From: a virus
Strand: one strand, 5' to 3'
Virus record (IMG/VR): IMGVR_UViG_3300013233_000525
Span: 1-22,786 of that record
DNA: 22,786 nt
Of this stretch, positions 17,890 through 22,786 are shown piece by piece (within the stretch, counting starts at the first letter, position 1; each line of letters starts with the position of its first letter). The notes under the pieces were generated by a model. It worked only from the letters and a program-made list of their open reading frames with translations, searched no databases and was not told the origin of the DNA. The translations under genes were made by a program, and so were the position numbers.

Positions 17890-20391
17890 TCACAGTGTCA
17901 CCTGCGTTTGTTCGGCGGATAGATTCAGTGTTGCTGCGCCCCACTGATCGCGGGCTGCTACGATCAGGTAGTAGGTCGTACCGGTGGTCAGGCCGGTGAG
18001 GGTCGCAGCGGTTGCTGTACCGGTGTAGGCCAGCGTGGTGGCATCCGGCGTGAATCCGGATGTGGTGCTGATCCATACCTGATAATCCTGCAAATCGATA
18101 TCGGCCACCGCGTTCCAGTTGATGTCGATCGTCGTGGTGCTGTTGCTGGCGGTAGCGATGCCGGTCGGCGCAGCCGGAGTCGGGTTGCTGATGTTAAGCT
18201 GGGCAAATCCGGATAGCTGTGCGCCGGTAACTGATCGCACTTTGACGGTGTAATCGCGCCATGGGCCACCATCAGCCACCGCATCAGATTGGGCATAGGT
18301 GAATGTGGTCGATGTGGTGGAGCTACTGCGCCGCAAGATGCCGCCGCTCCAGATTTCGATATCGTAACTGGTTGCGCCAACCACGGCTGTCCATTGAATT
18401 TTGAAGGTCAAACCGACAAATGCTGATTGCAGTGCCAAATTGGCGGGGCCGGTCAAGGTGCCTCCGGATAAGGTGCGGTTGTAGGCCGTGACATTGGCCA
18501 GCGATTCTTCGGCATGGCCAAAAGCATTGAATGATGTGAACTTGAAATAGACCGTCTGGCCAACCAGCGATGCATTGTAGACGTATTTGAACATCGCCTG
18601 ATCGAGCCGGGCAAACTGCACGCCTGCATTGTGCGCAGCGGCAGCGGTGCCAAACAGGCCTCGGCGCAGATACGATAGTGCATAGCGGCGATTGGTGACC
18701 AGATTCGCATCACGATAGGCCAGCATCTCACCACCGACATAGCAAAGCGACACAGCAGCATCTACTGCCGCTTGCGAGGCGGGCAGGATCTGACCATCGG
18801 TGTTGAGATCGATGGTGAGCGTGTTGGCAATATCGGGATCCAGTGCTGATGCAGCCAGGGCGGTATTGAGTGTGCCGAATCGAGCATCGCCATAAATCGT
18901 GCCGACCTGTTCAAACGTGGCATTATCGAGACTGACACAGACATTGCAGCCGCCCCAATCGATGCCGCCGGACACGGCTGCCCAAACTTCATTGGAGCCG
19001 CCCGATAGCGACAGCGGCGGCTCGAATAATAGCGGCGCATTGACGCTGCCGGGTGGTGTATTCCACCCCACCGAAAAACCACCGCCGCCGTTTGCTGCAT
19101 ATTGCGCCGGATCAGCCACGCCAATGGGGAATTCTTCAGCCGTGATGTGGATATCGCCCTGATCGTTTTCTTCGGTTGAAATAATCCGCGCCGGGAATCG
19201 ATCAAGACCCAGATCAGCATCGGTGAGCGTGACGATATCCATCGGCTCCAGGCGGCAGTAATTCCAGCCCAGATCAAACTCATACTGATTGCGGATATAG
19301 AGCACCCGTTGCAGCCGCGCCTGCGCTACTTTCTGAGCCACTGCGGCGGTGGTAATCCAGTGCATCTTTTGCACATCTTCCTGCCGCAAGCCATAGCCTT
19401 CGATATTGGCCTGATCTTTGGCTTCGGCAATGGCGATATTGTAATCATTGGCGCGATCCACATATTCGACCTGCACGGCATTGAATGCATCAGCCGTGGG
19501 TGTGCGGCGGCACAGTACCGGCGCATCTTGTGTATCGAGAAAATCGTCATCGGTGAGATCATAAAGCGGCGTGTTGTCCGGCGTGAACGTGTGGCCATTG
19601 CCGGTCACTGTAGTATCAGCGCGCGGGATAATTTTGAGCAACCCTTCCGAATAGACGAATTCGCAACCAACTGAGTTGACCAGTGCAAGCAAATGCTCCT
19701 GTGCCGCTTTTTGCTCCACAAAGGCAGGCGATACAAACAGACCGGCGGCAATGCAATAATCTGAAAACGGTGTCAGATCGCCGATAGATGATGTAGGAAA
19801 TCCGGCTCCGTGCGTGGCATGGGTCAGGAAATCCATCAGCACGGCTTTAGGATCAGCATCAACAATGCCGCCGGAAAACTGCAACGGCCCCAACACCTCA
19901 AAATTATGATTACCCAGGTTGGCACTGCCACCCAGAGCATAGGACGCATGCGCCACATAGGCCATTTCGCTGTAGCCAATCGCCTCGGCGGCATGATTGG
20001 TGGTCAAATGACCCCACACAGCCTGCGCCATCGCGCCCAAAAAGGCCGACATGCCTCCGGCGGCAACCAGATCAGCAAACTTGGTTTTATCTTTCCACAC
20101 CGCACCGATGCCGACGATAACTCCTTCGCACAGACCAATAGCCAGCGCCGTGGTGTAGGTATAGGTGGTGTTCGATTGCGTCGCGCCGCCGCCCTTGCCT
20201 CCGGTGGTTTGCGTCGTGGTGTGCGCAATCGGTGTGAAATCACCATACCAGATCAGATTGCCGGAAATGCGTTGTTGGCCATAGACCAGCGGAATCACCT
20301 GACCATAGCTGGATGTCTGAATCTTGAGCGCACCGAGCCGTGGCTCAGTTGTAGAGATCGTGCCGCCACCGCCACCGAATAAACCGCCCAC
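17890..20391 (-). CDS. Phage tail-tip protein with C-terminal fibronectin-III-like repeats
   Basis: This 833-residue protein starts at a GTG at 20391 with GGAG about 7 nt upstream. The Gly-rich start (GGLFGGGGGTI) is followed by a segment with LGALKIQTSSYGQVIPLVYGQQRISGNLIW, the hallmark of the phage tail/central tip protein related to lambda J and gene-transfer-agent tip proteins. The middle (about 130-450) is the conserved tip core (NSVGCEFVYSEGLLKIIPRAD, LRLEPMDIVTLTDADLGL). From about residue 650 the sequence repeats as Ser/Thr-rich beta domains with NLALQSAFVGLTFKIQWTAV and SNPTPAAPTGIATASNSTTTIDINW, two or more fibronectin-III-like units. It probably contacts the host receptor or carries the fibres. 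Its start is in a small hairpin. Confidence 0.85.
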   Translation of the reverse strand: MGGLFGGGGGTISTTEPRLGALKIQTSSYGQVIPLVYGQQRISGNLIWYGDFTPIAHTTTQTTGGKGGGATQSNTTYTYTTALAIGLCEGVIVGIGAVWKDKTKFADLVAAGGMSAFLGAMAQAVWGHLTTNHAAEAIGYSEMAYVAHASYALGGSANLGNHNFEVLGPLQFSGGIVDADPKAVLMDFLTHATHGAGFPTSSIGDLTPFSDYCIAAGLFVSPAFVEQKAAQEHLLALVNSVGCEFVYSEGLLKIIPRADTTVTGNGHTFTPDNTPLYDLTDDDFLDTQDAPVLCRRTPTADAFNAVQVEYVDRANDYNIAIAEAKDQANIEGYGLRQEDVQKMHWITTAAVAQKVAQARLQRVLYIRNQYEFDLGWNYCRLEPMDIVTLTDADLGLDRFPARIISTEENDQGDIHITAEEFPIGVADPAQYAANGGGGFSVGWNTPPGSVNAPLLFEPPLSLSGGSNEVWAAVSGGIDWGGCNVCVSLDNATFEQVGTIYGDARFGTLNTALAASALDPDIANTLTIDLNTDGQILPASQAAVDAAVSLCYVGGEMLAYRDANLVTNRRYALSYLRRGLFGTAAAAHNAGVQFARLDQAMFKYVYNASLVGQTVYFKFTSFNAFGHAEESLANVTAYNRTLSGGTLTGPANLALQSAFVGLTFKIQWTAVVGATSYDIEIWSGGILRRSSSTTSTTFTYAQSDAVADGGPWRDYTVKVRSVTGAQLSGFAQLNISNPTPAAPTGIATASNSTTTIDINWNAVADIDLQDYQVWISTTSGFTPDATTLAYTGTATAATLTGLTTGTTYYLIVAARDQWGAATLNLSAEQTQVTL

Positions 20392-20411
20392 TATTCGGCT
20401 CCGCCGAATAG
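20391..20411 (-). promoter_or_regulatory. Hairpin holding the ribosome site and start codon of the tail-tip gene
   Basis: A perfect 9-bp stem, CTATTCGGC (20391-20399) with GCCGAATAG (20403-20411), has a 3-nt loop. In the minus-strand mRNA the loop is GGA, part of the Shine-Dalgarno GGAG, and the first base of the GTG start closes the stem. It could tune translation of the tail gene. Confidence 0.5.
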
Positions 20412-20503
20412 AATTGAGAATTGAGAATTAGGAATTGAGAATGAAAAGCAATTCACAACCCACGCAGCCCCTTTCACTATTCGTAATTCGTAATTCATAA
20501 TTT
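20411..20503. repeat. AATTGAGAATT / AATTCGTAATTC repeat pair
   Basis: Three AATTGAG(A)ATT units at 20411-20442 and three TAATTC/ATTCGTAATTC units at 20471-20503 are facing copies of one short family. They fill the gap between the NlpC/P60 gene and the tail-tip gene; the NlpC/P60 stop codon lies in the right-hand copy. Related units are at 10462-10487 and 11143-11168. Confidence 0.65.
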
Positions 20504-20914
20504 TTTATCGCGCAGACGATAAAAACCGGCGATTCTTGGACCGAGTTCGCCGCGATCGCCCTCGCTCATCACGCAGCCCTGGCCACGATAGGCATGGATG
20601 ATCATCGGCCAGTCGATGACGATGCCTGCATGGGAGACTGTGCGCCCGAATTGATACAGCACTACATCGCCAGGCATAGGTTCATCAACTTGATCGGCAT
20701 ATTTTTTGATCCAGCCGAGATACTTTTCTTCTGAGCGGTGCAGATGCCAGTCCGGTGGATAGGGGCGCGGGTCGATATGCGGAATCATGCCGCAAGCCTC
20801 ATACACTTCGCACAGCAGCATGGCGCAATCCACACCCACCCCGCGCACGCGCGCCTGGTGATGATACGGCGTGCCGAGCCATTTACGGGCATCGGTGATA
20901 ACAGCATCCCGCAT
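20495..20914 (-). CDS. NlpC/P60-family tail peptidase
   Basis: This 139-residue protein overlaps the upstream stop as TGATG. It has the catalytic Cys30 in GVDCAMLL, His95 in VSHAGIVI and the third polar residue His107 in IIHAYRGQG, the NlpC/P60 triad, with MPGDVVLYQFG before the His strand. A family of this size encoded next to the tail-tip gene is the usual tail-tip cell-wall peptidase (lambda K-like position), which helps DNA entry. The last codons lie in an AATTC-type repeat. Confidence 0.9.
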   Translation of the reverse strand: MRDAVITDARKWLGTPYHHQARVRGVGVDCAMLLCEVYEACGMIPHIDPRPYPPDWHLHRSEEKYLGWIKKYADQVDEPMPGDVVLYQFGRTVSHAGIVIDWPMIIHAYRGQGCVMSEGDRGELGPRIAGFYRLRDKKL

Positions 20915-22786
20915 CAGATGATATTACTCACAACTTGATACACACACTCGCCAATCTGCTGCATGCCTTCTGTGCGTGGATGCACACCATCTCCCCCTGC
21001 CTGTTCAGTAACGGCTGGATATTTGGAGCACGGCGCGACCGTTGAGGCGGAATAGCCGTTGATCAGGTCGATAAACGCATAACTTGGTGCAATTGTCACC
21101 CATGTGTTGTATGCAGCATCCGCTTCAAAGGCTGCAATCATCAGTTCCGCGAATCTCAAGACCGTGTACTTTTTACCGTTCCAATCGTGGCTGGCGTTGT
21201 AGCTGCCAAAGGGCTCGATGGAGAAGACCACTTTAGCCAAAGGGTAAGCCGCGTGAACATGATCGGCGGCAGTTTTGAAGTCTGCGACCAGTGTGTTTAA
21301 TGACGCATCTGTAGCCCATAGATCCGTGTCGTTCCATGTGAACTGAAACACCACAACATCGGGCGCGGTGAATCCCCAAAAATTAATGTAGTTGGTTATA
21401 TCCAGTGCGCCGGTCGCATGGTTTAGAAATGGGTTAAAATATGCCGCAATTGGTGTTGTATATGCGATGACCGCATCACCTTGGCTCCCTGTCTGCCCGG
21501 CCACTTTGGTTAGGTTGCCAGCAGCAGGGAAGGTGGAAAAATCAGCCGTCACCGCTCCGAAGTTCGTTACAACAACATGTCCATTGCCCAGTCCATCGAT
21601 CTTACCGCCTCTGATTGTCCACTGTGTGCCTGTCGAGTCGGTATAGAACGTGCCTGGATAGCCAGTTTGTGGCAGTTGCGTCATTCCCGTGACTGAAACG
21701 ATGCGTGCAACGCCTGAGTTGGATGTTAGGAAAGTGTTATTCAGCGTCCCACCGCTTAGTCCTTCCGCCTTGATCCCTGCTTTGCCGGTTGTGCCCAGTT
21801 CATTGACAGTTACACCATCCGCCCCCAGCAAAGATGACACACGCGCGTTCCATGTGCCTATATCTGTAAACGAATCACCGATATAGAGTATATTGACTGT
21901 TTTACCATTATTTAATGCAGCATCTTTGACATCATAAGTCATCGCTTTCAATTCACCCGGCTTCAGGCTGCGTACAACTTGCGAAGTCATCGCTGCACCC
22001 GTCACCGCAGCGGCATGATTGAATGTCACCTGCCGATTGTAGTTTGAGCCCTTGTCGAACAGCAAACTTGTGGGGTCATTGAGATTTTTTAACAGCACAT
22101 TCTCAAAGTAGAGACACGATTCCGATCCTTTCACAAAGTATAATTTTGACGGAAGCACTGCGATGGTTTCTCGATCAGGAACTTGGCTAGAAATCGAGCC
22201 AAGACCGGCAATTTCAGTATAAGGCTCATACGGGGTTGTGACCGTCCCCACCTCCACCTGAAACTTATCAATGGGTTTAAGATAGCTGAACCGCGCATAA
22301 GCAGCACCAGCGGCAAATGGAATCATATTGCTGTTCACCGATGAGCCTGCAACATATGTGTCATTAGCATCGTACAAACATGCATAGGTATTCGCGACAC
22401 TAAAGTTGCCTTTTAATGTTTGTCCCGCTGCGATGGGTATTTTCCCAGATACACCGAACAATGCGTTTGTTCCAAACGCGCTATTGGCATTTAGATACTG
22501 CCCATCCATGACATCGTTGGGGTTAAATAAATTCTTGCCGATTTGTTTATTTACTTTTGTGCTCAACGCCACATCTGTTACGGCGGATTCTGTGTACACT
22601 TCATGAGCCGTTGATACCGTACCCTTTTCGACCTGATTTAATGATAAATCTGTTGAAGCAAAAGAGAACCGAGCATAAGCCGTGGCAGCAGTACCCGTCA
22701 GCGATGAACTAGCTTGTGCCGAACTAACCAAATTAAAGTTTGAATCATACAGGATATTATATGCCCCCCCTGAAGGAACACTGCAC
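20914..22786 (-). CDS. Tail-fibre-like protein with SGNH/GDSL esterase domain, N-terminus cut by window edge
   Basis: The frame is open to the right edge; 623 residues are visible and the true start is outside. The first part holds two copies of a beta repeat (about 60 residues apiece) sharing NILYDSN/ACLYDAND, AYARFS, QVE-GTV and EPYTE, likely a jelly-roll sugar-binding unit. From about residue 300 there is an SGNH hydrolase: block I GDSFTD with the nucleophilic Ser, a WNDTD block for the Asn, and the C-terminal DGVHP with Asp and His. This is an esterase fold that in tail proteins removes acetyl or acyl groups from surface sugars. Its stop overlaps the start of the NlpC/P60 gene. Confidence 0.85.
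   Translation of the reverse strand, partial: CSVPSGGAYNILYDSNFNLVSSAQASSSLTGTAATAYARFSFASTDLSLNQVEKGTVSTAHEVYTESAVTDVALSTKVNKQIGKNLFNPNDVMDGQYLNANSAFGTNALFGVSGKIPIAAGQTLKGNFSVANTYACLYDANDTYVAGSSVNSNMIPFAAGAAYARFSYLKPIDKFQVEVGTVTTPYEPYTEIAGLGSISSQVPDRETIAVLPSKLYFVKGSESCLYFENVLLKNLNDPTSLLFDKGSNYNRQVTFNHAAAVTGAAMTSQVVRSLKPGELKAMTYDVKDAALNNGKTVNILYIGDSFTDIGTWNARVSSLLGADGVTVNELGTTGKAGIKAEGLSGGTLNNTFLTSNSGVARIVSVTGMTQLPQTGYPGTFYTDSTGTQWTIRGGKIDGLGNGHVVVTNFGAVTADFSTFPAAGNLTKVAGQTGSQGDAVIAYTTPIAAYFNPFLNHATGALDITNYINFWGFTAPDVVVFQFTWNDTDLWATDASLNTLVADFKTAADHVHAAYPLAKVVFSIEPFGSYNASHDWNGKKYTVLRFAELMIAAFEADAAYNTWVTIAPSYAFIDLINGYSASTVAPCSKYPAVTEQAGGDGVHPRTEGMQQIGECVYQVVSNII

Overview
The window is part of a temperate, tailed (siphovirus-like) phage genome or prophage. 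A complete Rz/Rz1 spanin pair means a Gram-negative host, most likely a proteobacterium; nothing in the sequence fixes the genus. Almost every gene is on the minus strand, so the natural reading direction is right to left. The only convincing plus-strand genes are the repressor and one gene behind it.

Right end (22786 to 17890, structural): a tail-fibre-like protein with an SGNH/GDSL esterase domain (cut by the window edge), an NlpC/P60 tail peptidase, and a large tail-tip protein ending in fibronectin-III-like repeats. Then comes lysis (17869 to 16022): two micro-ORFs, a single-TM protein, a GH19 endolysin, a two-TM holin candidate, and an Rz gene with Rz1 nested out of frame. The GH19 gene and the intergenic space behind it carry two 20-bp ATTCCC-N8-GGGAAT inverted repeats.

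Immunity (14115 to 15983): a plus-strand repressor with no LexA-type peptidase, followed by a zinc-ribbon/TM/extracytoplasmic protein that looks like a lysogeny-expressed accessory gene. These diverge from two tandem Cro/YdaS-like paralogues on the minus strand. The 70-bp divergent region holds a TTGACA/TATACT promoter and a duplicated AGTATAGTAT element that overlaps a -10 box in each direction.

Early operon (14118 to 5724, minus): an ORF6N antirepressor, small proteins, a serine recombinase, a DEDDy exonuclease, a run of small zinc-ribbon and membrane proteins, an excisionase-like HTH protein and a tyrosine integrase. Most neighbouring genes are joined by ATGA or TGATG stop/start overlaps, which implies one translationally coupled transcript. 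Behind the integrase lies an attachment site containing the 3' half of a tRNA-Lys(UUU)-like gene, flanked on both sides by paired ACTGTGCC repeats. That arrangement is expected of an unrecombined attP, so the sequence may be an excised, circular or virion genome rather than an integrated prophage.

Left end (5405 to 1): O-like and P-like replication genes, a second (XerC/D-like) tyrosine recombinase, a Mor-family activator, a probable small terminase subunit and two unknown genes, the last cut by the left edge. A lambda-like immunity and replication layout is thus combined with a Mu-type Mor activator placed just before the packaging gene. Several gene borders carry short degenerate 10-bp-periodic repeats of at least three families, often as inverted pairs.
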